Source: Lichina pygmaea (Eukaryota; Ascomycota; Lichinomycetes; Lichinales; Lichinaceae). Taken from it: a DNA stretch of 64,000 nt. The notes below the pieces were generated by a model, which saw nothing but the letters and a program-made list of their open reading frames with translations, ran no database searches and was not told the origin of the DNA. Position numbers and translations under genes: made by a program. This document shows positions 24,135 to 36,121 of this stretch, one piece after another. The stretch is taken from assembly GCA_963422465.1 (NCBI GenBank), contig OY730170.1, positions 5,060,379 to 5,124,378 of the forward strand, in the 5' to 3' direction. The stretch's first letter is position 1; each line of letters starts with the position of its first letter.

Positions 24135-27100
24135 ATGTCTGCCGCAGAGCGTTATCTCTTGGCAGTCGATGGCAACGTAAAAGAAGCAGACGACATATGT
24201 GTTGAAACAGCCAAGCGTGAGCACATTAGATCTCGCAAATGGAGGATTGACTGGGCTGCTGATCACTGGCTTCAGTGCTCGAGTCTGGCCAGAGGAAGCT
24301 CTTGGAGGTGGTCCAATCGCTTGGAGATTATCTCACGGACGATGACGCAACCCTGCGAGCCAAGGGTACGAAGGGCCACTACACCACGATAGACACAGTT
24401 ACTAAATATCGATAGCTGTTGCATTTTACGCCGGAGTCCTCTCCAAGCTGGACACAAAATACTTGACCAGACAGCAAAGTTAGTGACTGGCCCTCGTCCA
24501 CGCGGAGAATGATGCTCATGTTGCGCCAGTTACTGTCAGCGTTCAGTTCTTCTGCGATCGGATACAGGATGAGTCAGGCCTCAAGGAAGCAGCACTTGGC
24601 CTGAAAGCCCTGCAAAGGGCTCACCGATTCGGTGGAGAGGATGCTATCAGTATAGCAAGAGCGTATGTGCAACGACCACCGATACGGCTCGATCTGCGCC
24701 AAGGCTGATGCGCGCAGGCTGTTCGCGAACGCGCAAGATCTCCAGCGTCACCCGAAGAGTACCCGGTTTGCTGTGATCACGCTGATGAATGCTATGATCT
24801 CCGACCAACGCGATGGTAAGGCTGTGATCTGTACCGCTACGCCGAGCGAACTGACTTGACAAGCTCTCAAGACGGCGGCCGAAGAATTCATCGTGGGCAT
24901 CACAGATCTCGTTGCGGGCGAGAAGGATCCTCGGAATCTCATGGTTGTCTTTTCGTTCTTGAGGGTGGTTATGGTTGAATGGGACATATCGAGACATGTC
25001 GAGGTGAGTCCCGCGCCTGAAGAGCTAAATGCCCACTGCTTACTTTGATGAAGGTTCTCTTTGATGCCGTCTTCTGCTATTTTCCCATTACATATCGACC
25101 GCCACCGGACGATCCATCCGAGATCACCGCTCAAGATCTCAAGGATCGTTTGCGGAGCTGTCTTGCCTCCACCCCTCGTTTTGTATACCACTTGTTTCCT
25201 GCTCTGTTGGAGAAGCTAGATACCACGACGACATCTTCAAACGTAAAGGTATGTCTGGAAAGCGGGAGATTTGTGAAGATCGAAGCACTGCTTACACCAA
25301 TCAGAAAGATGTCTTGCAAACAGTGACCGAATGTGCACGTTCCTACTCCGGACTGAGTGTCGCCAATTACTCGACGATGTTGTGGGAGGCCGTCAGGTTT
25401 GAGATCCTTACCACACAGGATGAAGATCTCACCGAGGATGCCCTTCGTGCTGTGGGAGCAATCGCGGAGTGCCTTTCTAGTGATGAATCGAAGGCCAGCT
25501 TCAGAGCCCTGGAGAGGTACCTCGGCTTGATTACCGCGGAATGCAACAAACAGCTACAGGAGCCCCAAGCAAAACAGGCAAAGCCTGTCGGACAGCTGCT
25601 AGGCGCCGTTGCGGGTGCTTCGCTGTCGGCGTTTGTCGAAGTCGTCAAGGCCGTGCTGCCGCCGCTCCTTTCCGCATTTCAAGATGCGACCAGTATCGGC
25701 AAGCAGCGGGCGTTACTCAGCGTGCTCAACCGCCTTCTGGACGCTGCCATCAAGCTGTACGGCGCTTGGGGCTCCCTTGCACCGTATCCTGAGCAGCCTA
25801 GTCCGCTTGAGCCGTTCAAGGACGACCTCTTTCAGATACTCAGCAGGGCGCTTATGGCAAGCGGAAAGGACGAAACTTCGCTCCGCCTCGTCGCTATCAG
25901 AGGGCTCCTCCGCTTGGCGGAGCTACGGGAGTCTCTAACGGATGATGAGATTGGAATGACTGTTCAGTATCTTGACGATGTTCTCCTGGAAAACGACATC
26001 CAGGACGAAGAGGAGCTGAAGAACGAAGCCATCGCTGCGCTTGCCGAGGTTTCCAGGTTCAGGTCGAGGTTTATCTTGGACATCACCTTTCCCGCGTTCT
26101 TGGCCACCCTACCCGATCAAGACCGAGGCGCATCGAAAAGGTATCTGTCCAGCTTGGAAGTTCTGGCGAGACTCAGCGTGGACGATCATATCTTCGAGGT
26201 GCTCGTACGGCGACTGCTGCACAAGCTGGACGTTGTGCTGCCGAACGGCTCCACCGCAGAGTACGTGTCCGTGATCTTGTCGACGTTGCTCTACGTCCTC
26301 AGCCAGAGACAGCTGCACAAGGACCAGCAGCTCGGAGCTTACTACGACAAGCTTGTCGTCGGCCTTTTCAAGAGGGTCGTCGAGCCGTTGCAGAACGACG
26401 GCAGCCTTACGGCGCTGAACGACGAGTCTGCGCTTCACGTCATCGGCAAGCTAGCTGTTGCTATCGGGCGGGCGCTGCCAGAGGATCGACAGTACGAGAC
26501 CGCCAACAACGTCTATACCCTTTACACGCCAGGCTACAGCTCTCTCGACAGTGCTCAGGCGTCGACAGTCGAGAGGCGGAGGACAATCATGCTGTCGACG
26601 TACTTGGTCGCCAGCATCCGGCCAACGGCAAGTCTCAATCGTTTCGACTTGGAATAACTTGTCTGTGTGCTGACGCCAGCACGACAGATCTTGCTCGCTT
26701 CGGACATTCGCTCTGTGCTCAACAGTTTGATCGACTGGTCTCTGAGCGAGTCAGACACAGCAACCAGAGAGGCTCTTCTTGAGCAGGTCTCGCTCGTCGC
26801 CAACAAGTGGCTGCTACCAAGCGACTCGGAGTACTTGCGCGATACCGCCACGAAGCTCCGACGAATGCTCGACCCCCAAGCGCAGCTCACGGACCAAGGT
26901 TCAACCGGAAATCAAATCCAGAGCGGTAACGCCCTGCACGTCCTCTTCTGGCTCTGCAGGGCCGCAATCCTGCGTCTCGACCCGCTGTCGACGCCGCTGC
27001 TGGACCATCTCGTCGGTCTGCTGTCGCACACTAGCTGCGGCGCGGCTGCGGCACGTGAGTTTTCAGTGCTCGTCGCGCCGCACGAACTGTTCAAAACGGA

Positions 27101-27914
27101 CAACTTTGTCGTCGTGAGGCAGCTCTACAAGCAGCGGTTGTTTGCGTACTGCGTGCCGACGCTGGCCAAGGATTTCCGATCCGCGAGCACAACGAGGTTG
27201 TCGGCAGCGGCGTCCGGTGGCGGCGTCGGGGCAGAATCAGACAAGTGGTCGGATATCAAGGCTAACTACCTCGTCGCGCTCGCGGGTATCTTGCGACACA
27301 CCCCTACAGAGGTTATCTTGCCTCACCTGCAGACGTTGCTGCCTCTGCTTCTCCAGAGCATCGACCTGCCACAGCCGAACGTCAAGTTCGCGACGCTGCA
27401 GGTGCTGACAGTCACCCTGACCGAGTCCCCGACAAGCCTTGAGGAACATGTTTCGGGCTTGATCAAGAGGCTTATGCAATGCGCGACTGCGGGACGGGAG
27501 GGACATGCTACTGCGAGTAATCCTCCTGTGAGTTTGTCCTTTCGAGTCCCCTCTGAGCCATCTCCCCGTACCCATCGTGGCCCTCCCCACAGAGCGGGCA
27601 GGCATCCGCGAATTTAACCAGCCTCATCCGTCACCAATCGCCCAATGCGTTCTATGCAAACTCAAACCTCCATTCCTCTCGAACAGCAAGACTAACTCCA
27701 CACGGTCGAGTAACAGCGGGTCCGCATCTCAGCCCTCGCTTGTCTACGACACTTTCCCACCGCCTTCTCGAAACGCCACGGTCTGCTCCTCCCGCACCGA
27801 CCGGCCGTCATCAGAGACCTCGTCGCCGTGCTCGACGACCCCAAGCGAGACGTGCGCAAGGAAGCTGTCGACTGTCGGGCGGCCTGGCTGAGGCTGGATG
27901 AGCCGGATGATTGA
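24135..27914 (+). CDS. MET18: MMS19/Met18, cytosolic Fe-S targeting factor
   Basis: This is a HEAT-repeat scaffold of the CIA targeting complex that hands Fe-S clusters to DNA polymerases, helicases (XPD) and other nuclear proteins. Exons 24135-24216, 24276-24365, 24416-24478, 24530-24662, 24718-24815, 24864-25003, 25054-25248, 25305-26627, 26688-27527 and 27717-27914 stay in phase and give 1,053 residues, normal for the family. Signature stretches are SLGDYLTDDDATLRAK, VQFFCDRIQDESGLKEA, FDAVFCYFPITYRPPPDD and the C-terminal VLDDPKRDVRKEAVDC followed by RAAWLRLDEPDD. The intron starting at 26628 begins GCAAGT, a GC-AG intron. The last intron is long (189 nt). Exon borders were set by hand, but all phases agree. 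Confidence 0.95.
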
Positions 27915-28912
27915 CGGAGTACAGTATCATGTCACGTGCAAGCATGTGGCGTGGTCTCCGAGGGAGGCGGCGTGTCACATCCGTAGTCTCTCTCTCCTGC
28001 ATTCAACATACATCATCCCTCTGGCTGTGCAGTTCAGTCCAGTCGGGTTCAATCCAGTTGAGTCCAGTTCAGTCCAATCCACTTCATTCCACTTCAGTCC
28101 AGATCAATCCAATCGAACCTGCTTCACTCCAGCCAAAAAGTCCAATACAGCCAAAAAGTAAAGTCAAGTCGAGTGAAAACAAGTCGAGACGCAATTAACG
28201 GCCCCTTGCTCATGGGGAGGTGGGTTTTGGGGTGGGGGGGGACAAGTTGTTCCTGCGAACATCACCGACAACAGGCTTATTTTATCCCGCGACACGACTC
28301 GGGTTTCGAAAGGCTAGCCGTTAGCTGCACATACAGTACATACATACATACATACATCTGAAATGAAACTCTCGTACGGAAGAGATTACAGACAGATTGA
28401 TTTGACTGACTGATAGACTGACGGACAGATGGACAGAGGCCTTTCACTTCTTCTTCCTCTTCTTCTTCTTTTGTTTTCAAGGATGGTCTTTGACAGTCAC
28501 ATCATCGGCTCTTTTTGCGCCGGGTGTAAAACTTGGATGATTATTTGGCGGCGACTGATGGCTTTTATTGTGTTGCGGGGATGGTGCTTTGGATGTTGCA
28601 AGTTCAATGTGTCCCAAGCTCGATGTGTTGCAAGGGCAACGTCCCAATGACAATCGTGGGTCTCTACGACGAAGACTACCATCACAGAAATCGCAGCTAG
28701 AGACAATCAACATGTCTTCAGACACTGCCCACACCCGGTACAGACGCAAGTGTATAGCAACTCGACACAACGCTTACGTACGATGATCACTTGATACAAG
28801 TGGACGTGCAGGATTATGTCCAATAGGTACTATGACCGGATGTGGGTGCGGTAAAGAAGAAAAATATAGGGTGATGGAAACACGTCTTACCGTACAGATT
28901 CACACGTGGATG
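27915..28912. other. Intergenic, repeat-rich
   Basis: No gene is recognised. A pentamer-like repeat built on CAGTC/CAATCC runs from about 28030 to 28110. A CATA run lies near 28340-28356, and a CTTCTT tract near 28445-28475. Confidence 0.5.
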
Positions 28913-30439
28913 CTAGTAGAAGGTATACATGAACATGTTACCAACGTCCCAAGCACTCATTCTTGGGATAAAGCTATCTAACAGCAAGCCTCGGTCGTGA
29001 GCAAAGTAGCCTTCTACGGCGCGCAGTGGTGAAAGCTGGGGTGTGAAGAGATACTTTCCAACTACTTGCTCCCCTCCGACCCTTCCGATTCTCCTCCTCC
29101 GGCTGGAGTGCAGAGTGGAGAGGCCCGCAAGTTGTCTGAACGTGGCCGGTGCCATTGCAGTAGAAGCAATTCTTGTCGTTGTTCGCGGTAGCCACGAGGG
29201 CGGTGCTGGATTTGCCCTTGTTGATACGGCGCTCCTCGTCTAGCACTCGAGACGCTACGTCTTCCAGGGTCTGGACAGTCATCTTGACATATCTTGTTGA
29301 TCGTGTCCGACACAAAAGGGCGGTAGGTCTCTCCTAGGCTGTGAGGAGGTCGGCGACCGCGGCGCAGTTGGGGAACGTCTCGTGCAGCTGCTTGAGCTGC
29401 CCTGCCAGCTTCATGATCAAGCCGACGTGCTCCTGCAGCGACGATGAGTCGGTGAGCCTGGCCCCAAGCAGATCAGGGAGGAGAAAACACCTGGCCGAGA
29501 ATCCGGGAGAACGACTTGCGAAGCGTCTCCAACGTTCTTCTGGCTGACCCATTGTTGTCCGTGTGATCCAGGACGGTGTCATTAACAGTCGTCGCAATGA
29601 TTAGCGCTGCCTCATTGTCCTTGTCAGCAAAGTCTGGAGACTTCATGAACTCATCGGTAGGTTCAAAGGCTTCCCAAAGACCAGGGTGGACTAGGGGGCT
29701 CTCTGCCTTGTGTGCCTAGTCCCAATACTTCTCCATGCCCTTCGGCTTGGGCACAGTGCTGATGAATAACTCGTTGTCATCCAACATCATAGTTGGCTTC
29801 AGCGGTGGCCGGCCTCTCCGGCTCCTTGCCGGACTTGTTGCCGGTAATTGAAGCCAATCTCTACGGCGTGACAACATTCTCATGAGGAGCTAGTCAGCTG
29901 ATCTGATATATAGGGAGCCTAAAGAAGAGGCCCAGGTGAAGATATGCATGAGAACACAGGACAGGATCACCTGTCCAGAAGCTTGCTAGATCAACTGTGG
30001 TTGGTCCTAGGTGCTGACTTCCATGGTGACTGGGCTTCCTCATGGCTTCTTGCTGGTCCGGCTGTGTGTTTTCCGGGGTCTAGCTGCTAGTTGCTTCTTG
30101 GCTGAGCTTCCTAGCCAGCTAAGATCATCGTCATCGTCTCTGAGTCTTAATTCTGGTCGCCTGCTAGCTCGTTCCTCGGCTTCCTGGCTGGGCTGCTATC
30201 AAGGTAGCTTCCTCGTTCAGCTGTCCATGGCGGTTAAGCCGGGCCCATGACCTGATCGAAGAAGGTCTCCGCAGCGTGCAATTGTTGTGACCGAGGCGGA
30301 GGAGAGACTTTAGCCTCTTTAGGAGGCTAACTAATCTGATGCCCCTCGTGCCGTAATTAGTTGCCACCTGGCGTACCTATTCGCCATCTAGGGCTAGCCC
30401 TACCACAGGGCAAAGAGGCACGTGACCGCCCTTCCAACA
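28913..30439 (-). mobile_element. Fossil Ty1/copia LTR retrotransposon fragment (5' LTR and gag)
   Basis: On the minus strand a 187-bp LTR-like unit (30439 down to 30253) starts TGTTGGAAGG and ends GATCA. It is followed by GGTCATGGGCCCGG, which resembles the half-tRNA primer site used by copia elements. The gag region follows, with a zinc knuckle of the CX2CX4HX4C type (CFYCNGTGHVQTTC) and upstream helices such as SLQEHVGLIMKLAGQLKQL. A short stretch resembling the start of the protease region follows at about 28920-28990. Integrase, reverse transcriptase, RNase H and a second LTR are not seen. The element is truncated and broken in several places, so it is old and not active. Confidence 0.72.
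30253..30439 (-). repeat. 5' LTR of the copia fossil
   Basis: A 187-bp unit with TG...CA ends on the minus strand, placed directly upstream of a primer-site-like sequence and gag. The short inverted repeat TAGCCTC...GAGGCTA lies inside it. No partner LTR is found in the window, so the identity rests on the ends and the context. Confidence 0.55.
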
Positions 30440-31763
30440 GGTCACCGGCACTCCAACGGCCTTGCTGCCGACTGAACAAAGAACAAGGTATGGACTGAGT
30501 GGGAGTTAAGAAGTGAAAACACAGACTCTCCCCTGCACTCTTTTATTGTTGACTGCATCCTCTGGCCTCAACCCAGCCCTCACTCCCTGCAACCGGTCTC
30601 ATGTGCCTTGGGAGTAAGTCTAGCGCTGGTAGGAATGCCCAGTATCTGAAGGGTGTTCTTACGGCCAGTTCATTATCTGTCTCGCCTTCTAGGTGGCACG
30701 AAACGCAGCCTATCTTCTCGAGTATGTTGACCGGGACAAGAGGTTGTTGGTGGATCTCGCGCGACACACCTGGCGCTCTATAGCGTCGGTGGATAGTGGT
30801 GACCTATTCAAATTCAAGATAGCCCTCGAGGCTTTCAGTAGAGCTGTGTGATCGTATCACCCTTCTTGTTTGTGTCCGATGGCATGTACCCATCTGGTCC
30901 TCAAGTCACTGCCAGCTCACCGACGATCAAATTACGGCTGCTCGATGAAAAGCTCATCGGCGACTGAGAAAACTTGCCAACAGGAGCGTTGCCAAAAATG
31001 GGAGGAATGGTGATGACAATAGAAGACAGCTAGGCACGCTAGGGAATAGGGGTGATGGCTCGTTCCACACACCAACCATCGGCCCGTCTTCAATCAATCC
31101 GGTGTGGATAACTCGATTGCACAGCTTTACCGTCATTTCTCAACTTGAACGTGAAGGGAGTTTGATTAATTCGTCAGCAAGGTCAGACTTCGCGGCGGGC
31201 GTGACGAAACAAAACAACTGACTCGGTCGACCGAGAGAACTGGTGCGGGCCATATTGCTGATCTCAAAATCCCCCTGCCCAAGTCACGCAGAAAGACCTG
31301 GCAGGGGCCAAGAACCAGCTCAGGACGGAAAATCCGGATGGTCAGAAGACGAGAGATCGACAGAGGAATGTCTGGGCCAAAGAAGAAGCCCCGACACCAG
31401 ATTTTGCTGAGGTAGATAAAGCCTCGATTGCGAAGACGAGAAGAAAAATGAAGTCTTCGGATGGTGGATATAGATTTGGCTGCTTCCTGGCAGCCTGCTC
31501 GGAGGTGTCATGTGGCATTGCAGGCACCGGCTACTGTGATGCGACCCTCCGTCGCTGAGTTTTCATGACTTCACTGGCAACGGCTGTCATATCTCGCATC
31601 AAAACTCGTTCCAAATCGAGAATCGGTAGCATATCAACAAGAACTTGTGTTTTTGACATGGGAGACAGCTGTAAGCCAAAAGATACCCTGTGGAGGTTTC
31701 GTCGCCCAATGTTGTTCATCGCACCATGTGCCCGTACTCCTCTCGACGATCGGCGTCAAAACA
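30440..31763. other. Intergenic with one orphan exon-like stretch
   Basis: At about 30692-30850 (+) an acceptor-like TTCTAG is followed by 52 open codons reading NAAYLLEYVDRDKRLL and SVDSGDLFKFKIALEAF, with good amino-acid composition but no recognised family and no convincing partner exon. The rest shows no gene. Confidence 0.4.
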
Positions 31764-33458
31764 TTAGATGTACTCGTTCCACCGCGAGTCAGCGTCAGGT
31801 TGAACGCGCATATCGCTCATGACATGTTCCTTGTGCAGCGCGGACAAGGTGCGAAGTCTGGATCGGTAGGAATCGCCATCGAGATAGGCGCCCCTGAACC
31901 ACCTCTTGCCGACCGTGGGATCGAAGGCGTGCCGGCCGTGCACAACGCGGCGGTTATTGAAGAGCACGCATTGGCCGGGGGTGAGGCGGTGCTCGAAGAC
32001 GGCGCTGGGGTCATCGAGCAGCTTTGCGAGCTGCCTGGACGCGACATGATAGCGGTGAAGCTCAACGCCGTCGTCCCGAGAGCCGGTATCGACCTCAAAC
32101 AGGCCCTGGAATGGCGGCGACCAATTGACGTTGGCGATGCGGTGCACGGCCTGATTCGACCACGGCGAACTCTTGTTCAGAAAGAAGAAATCCTGCGGCG
32201 ACGGCCCTACGTCCGAGTAGTGGTCAAGCTCCACCGTGGGACGTACGCAGTGGAAGTGCTGCCCGTCGTTCCGGTAATGGTACGTCACAGGGTATCGCGC
32301 CAGCGAGTGAAACATATGTGGCGCACACGCAACCCGGATATGTGCCACTGCTCGGAAGCTGTCCGCGAAGATGCTAGTCCCCCCCGGAGCAGTGTTACGA
32401 AGGCAGTGCAGAAGTTGGATGGCCGGCGGCATAGAGAAGTAGAGGAGGTCCATGTGCAGTCCCAGTGGTCCGTGCGTGTATCTATGAGGTGGTAGGATCG
32501 AACTTGTTAGCTCCGGATAGTGATGAGTCGACCTTGGCCACCAGAAGCGGCGAGCAGAGACAGAATGGAAGGAAAATCTAATGACAATGGCATACGCTAT
32601 GTTCTTCGCGTCCGGCACGCTCTGGACATTCCACGTACGCCCGTAGAAAGTATCCATCAGCGGGCCTATCCTCGTTCCGATCTTCTCAACAGCAGCTTCA
32701 TCGTCAAGAGGAACGCCCCGAAGAAAGACCAGACCATATCGGTGCAGCTGAGTGAGGGCGTCAAGTAGAGTCTCCTCCCTGGCCATATAATCACCATATG
32801 CGAGGAACCCGATGTCTCTCGTGATGACCTCACGATTCCAGAGGACCTGGGGTTCGTAATTGCCGCTGCTGCTGCGTTGCTCGTAGGCGGTGGTACCATA
32901 TTGCCGAAGAAACCCCTCATCGAACTCGCTATAGTGACTCTCCGAATAGCCCCGTAGGTCGGGAGACCAGTATACTCGTAGCTTGCTATCGGGCGTCACG
33001 TACGCCTCTCGCACACTGATCCGTCCGTCGATGTCGCATGTTCGAAAGAGCTTCTGCTGCGTAAACAGATCGACGCACTCCGAACACGCGCACGAGTCCC
33101 GGAGGAACAGCGCATCGAAGGGGACCTGCTGTTCATCGATCGAGACCAACAGCTTTCCCTTGTCGAGCTGGAGCGGGTCAACTTTGAGAGAAATGCCGCT
33201 GGCTGCTCGACAGTATACTCTGGTGGGTCCAAGTGGTGGTCTCCACGGTGCCGTACGACGGGAAGATATGCTCCTTTCCGGGTTGGCGCAGACAGGGCTT
33301 TGGCCTCGAGAAGCTGGATCACTTGCCGACGAGATCCTTCGCGTCGAGAACTCCGGAGTCCAACTTGGCCTGTAGTGACATTTTATCGCCGACGCTCTGA
33401 TAGTGCGCCTGGGCAGCCGCTGCTGGCGAAATTTTGGGCAGCCGATGGCCGTGGCCAT
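31764..33458 (-). CDS. Gamma-butyrobetaine dioxygenase-like (TauD/BBOX family) enzyme
   Basis: This is an Fe(II)/2-oxoglutarate dioxygenase of the carnitine-pathway type. BBOX hydroxylates gamma-butyrobetaine; the related TMLH hydroxylates trimethyllysine. Exons 32596-33458 and 31764-32481 join in phase (526 residues). The N-terminal domain has the zinc-site cysteines in RDSCACSECVD. The catalytic domain has the HxD pair in GLHMDLLYF and the distal His in NNRRVVHGRHAF, plus an Arg-containing strand (RWFRGAYLDGDSYRSRLRTL), so the active site looks complete. The first 90 or so residues are rich in Arg and Ser and poor in acidic residues, which fits a mitochondrial presequence, but an alternative spliced 5' end is possible. 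Carnitine synthesis is the likely role, not proven. It is divergent from the TPP carrier (about 295 bp). Confidence 0.82.
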   Translation of the reverse strand: MATAIGCPKFRQQRLPRRTIRASAIKCHYRPSWTPEFSTRRISSASDPASRGQSPVCANPERSISSRRTAPWRPPLGPTRVYCRAASGISLKVDPLQLDKGKLLVSIDEQQVPFDALFLRDSCACSECVDLFTQQKLFRTCDIDGRISVREAYVTPDSKLRVYWSPDLRGYSESHYSEFDEGFLRQYGTTAYEQRSSSGNYEPQVLWNREVITRDIGFLAYGDYMAREETLLDALTQLHRYGLVFLRGVPLDDEAAVEKIGTRIGPLMDTFYGRTWNVQSVPDAKNIAYAIVIRFSFHSVSARRFWWPRSTHHYPELTSSILPPHRYTHGPLGLHMDLLYFSMPPAIQLLHCLRNTAPGGTSIFADSFRAVAHIRVACAPHMFHSLARYPVTYHYRNDGQHFHCVRPTVELDHYSDVGPSPQDFFFLNKSSPWSNQAVHRIANVNWSPPFQGLFEVDTGSRDDGVELHRYHVASRQLAKLLDDPSAVFEHRLTPGQCVLFNNRRVVHGRHAFDPTVGKRWFRGAYLDGDSYRSRLRTLSALHKEHVMSDMRVQPDADSRWNEYI

Positions 33459-33753
33459 TCCTCAGCCTAGACCTGAGCCGAACGGAAGTGCAGGGCGTAG
33501 CTCGCCCCAATTTCCTTCGAAGGGAACCCGGTTTCTACAGCTCACGCTGGAGTTTACCTGAGTATTAGTAGATGACGTGATGCGCTCGCAACGTCGGCGT
33601 TGGAACTCGGAAACGTACTCGTGCCGGACTGTCAAGGGAAGCACCTGTCCCCCGAGCCTAAAAAGACTTTCTTCCATGTCCCCGACCACCGTTCATCGAT
33701 CCTGGACAGCGCTGTGGGATAGGAGCCTCTTTTCCGCAGTCAAAGTCAGATGA

Positions 33754-34891
33754 ATGTCTGACGGTGAGAAGCACCTCAAGGATGAGGTAGGGAAGACAGA
33801 AACCCATTCAGATCATTTAGCCCGCCACGAGAATGACATCCCGCTGACGTATTGTCTTCCATCGTAGGGCTCCAATAAACAGGTGATCCTTGCGGGAGCG
33901 ACAGCCGGCTTGATTTCGCGGTATGAACTAGCTCCCCAGGCGTATCGAGATTGCTCTGGTCCAGAAGGGCGACGGCTAAGCATAGCTGAGCAGCTTCTGC
34001 ATCGCTCCCCTCGACGTCGTCAAGATCCGGCTGCAGCTCCAAGTTCAGCCCGCTGTTTCGACAATAAACAAAGGCGCAATTCGCACAGCCAAGAACATCG
34101 TGAAGGAAGAAGGCATACGGGTGGGTCTGTCCGATCACTGCTATCTATTCTCTACGGTGGGAGTCTGATATATCTGCTAGGCTTTATGGAAGGGCAACGT
34201 CCCCGCCGAGTTTCTGTACCTTCTCTATGGTGGCGCACAGTTCAGCACCTACCACGGTGTAGCCTCGTTGCTTCGCAACAACGCCCTTGGTGTTCGCCTG
34301 CCTGATGCTGCTGAGTCTTTTGTTTGTGGTGCCGTGGCTGGTGGTGTTGCCACTGCCACCACTTATCCGCTGGACCTCCTACGCACCCGCTTCGCCGCGC
34401 AAGGCCGTGAGAGGGTCTACCATTCTCTTCGCGCCTGCATCAGGGACATCTACCGGTCCGAAGGACCACATGGTTACTTCCGAGGTCTGGGTGCCGGTGT
34501 GGGACAGGTAGTGCCTTACATGGGCCTGTTCTTCGCCAACTACGAAACTCTGCGTGTCCCACTGGCCCAGCTCCATTGGGCGTTCGGTTCGGGAGATGCT
34601 GTCGCTGGGGTGTTGGCCGGTATCCTTGCGAAGACCGGCGTCTTCCCCCTAGACCTCGTCCGCAAAAGATTACAGGTGCAAGGGCCGAGCAGGGAGAGAT
34701 ACGTCTATCAGAACATCCCTGTCTACAAGGGCGTCACGTCGACCTTGAGGGCCATCGTCCGCCAGGAAGGTTGGCGTGGCCTCTACGGTGGGTTGACCGT
34801 GAGTCTTGTCAAGGCTGCTCCAGCCAGCGCCATCACGATGTGGACCTACGGGCGGGCGTTGAATGTCCTGTCCGAGTTGGATCGAGAATGA
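33754..34891 (+). CDS. TPC1: Mitochondrial thiamine pyrophosphate carrier (Tpc1-like)
   Basis: This is a mitochondrial carrier (SLC25) protein, 307 residues from exons 33754-33786, 33868-33920, 33994-34120 and 34181-34891. The three carrier signatures are present: [20 protein letters not shown] and [43 protein letters not shown] and the C-terminal [18 protein letters not shown] are typical of the TPP carrier group, which imports thiamine pyrophosphate for matrix dehydrogenases. All intron phases agree. Transport specificity is inferred from family resemblance. Confidence 0.92.
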
Positions 34892-35113
34892 CGCTCTCCT
34901 CATGTGTTGTTGTAACAACCTGTGTTGGGTAGACGTCCTGACCGGAGATGTCGGCATTTCCTCGCACACGCTTAATTGATCGAACTATGTACTAAGATGG
35001 CCTTGTTAGTGAACTGGGAGCTAACAGCTGTACATTAAAAGATGCATCACTCCCAAGGTATCCAGCAGAAGGCCCAAACATTCAACATAATCTGAGTGGC
35101 AGTTCCTTAAGGG

Positions 35114-36121
35114 CTACCTATGCTTGGGGCTCAGCCCTCTTTTGATCGCATTCAAGATCTCGTCCCATACATCCATCTCGCGTATCCTCCCGCCAATCTG
35201 TCCAGGCCCAACGAAGAAGTCCCTCACGTCCTTGCGCCACCAAGCGGGCTTGTGGGAGGGTGGTGGAACGCGAACGAAGTTGACGACGCCGAACCGTTTC
35301 TTGGCCGGTCGAAGCTCGCCGGCTTTGAGCCTCGTGATGCCAGGCATGCCGAAGTATGTCATGGTAGTAACATCCAGTTCGGCTTCCGGGGAGAGGGTTC
35401 GAACGAAACGTATGAGGATGTCCTTGGACCGACGAGCGTAGATGGGAAGACGCATGTGGATGTAGGTCACAAACGGAGAGGTAATGTAGCCTACAAAGAC
35501 CATCGGGACTGCGCCACCAACAAGGATGGCCGAAGTCAATGGCCACCCGCCCATCTGGAAGTAGGCGGGCGCCAGAAATAAAGTCGAGAAGATGAAGAGG
35601 AAGACGGTGGTGACCTTGAGACAGCCAAGAAAGACCGTCTTGCCTGTCCCGGCATGGTAGACAAGTAGACGCTCGGGGTATACTAGTAATGCATGCAACG
35701 ATATCGGAAGTCAAAGCGAGCTCCTCTGATTCCGAAGAATTCACCTGATAGAGCAGCCAATTGCCCAAAGCTCAGACGATGGAAACAGGGGGGGGGGCTT
35801 ACAAGTCTTCGTCATCGTTGCCGATCGACCACCTCGATCAGCAGCCTTTGCAAGGACTGTGTGGGAGTGAAACAAACTGGATTGCGAATGACATCCTTTG
35901 GAGGGCAACAGCATCCTCTTCAAAACCGACAGATTGACATTGACTGGCGGTGCTTGGAGTCGACGTGGCTTTCCTCGAAAGGACGATACATGGCCGAGCC
36001 GCCGCAAAAGAGACGGGTGGGAGGAAGCAACAAGAACATATTGCGCCGTTGATAGGCGCCGAGGTGCCGAAGTCCATGGCAGTGAGACGTTACGATACTG
36101 GACCGCTCCCTTTCCAAGCAT
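35114..36121 (-). CDS. TMEM70-like mitochondrial inner-membrane protein
   Basis: Two exons (35803-36121 and 35114-35682, intron GTAAGC...ACTAG) join in phase to 295 residues. The N-terminal 100 residues are basic and Ser/Arg-rich (SAPRRLSTAQYVLVASSHPS), a likely mitochondrial presequence. Next is LYPERLLVYHAGTGKTVFLG, then two hydrophobic segments (CLKVTTVFLFIFSTLFLAP and SAILVGGAVPMVFVGYITS), a PFVTYIHMRLP loop and a soluble C-terminus (AELDVTTMTYFGMPG). The order fits fungal TMEM70-related proteins, whose animal relative assists assembly of ATP synthase and complex I. The specific fungal role is unknown. It is convergent with the TPP carrier, about 220 bp away. Confidence 0.75.
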
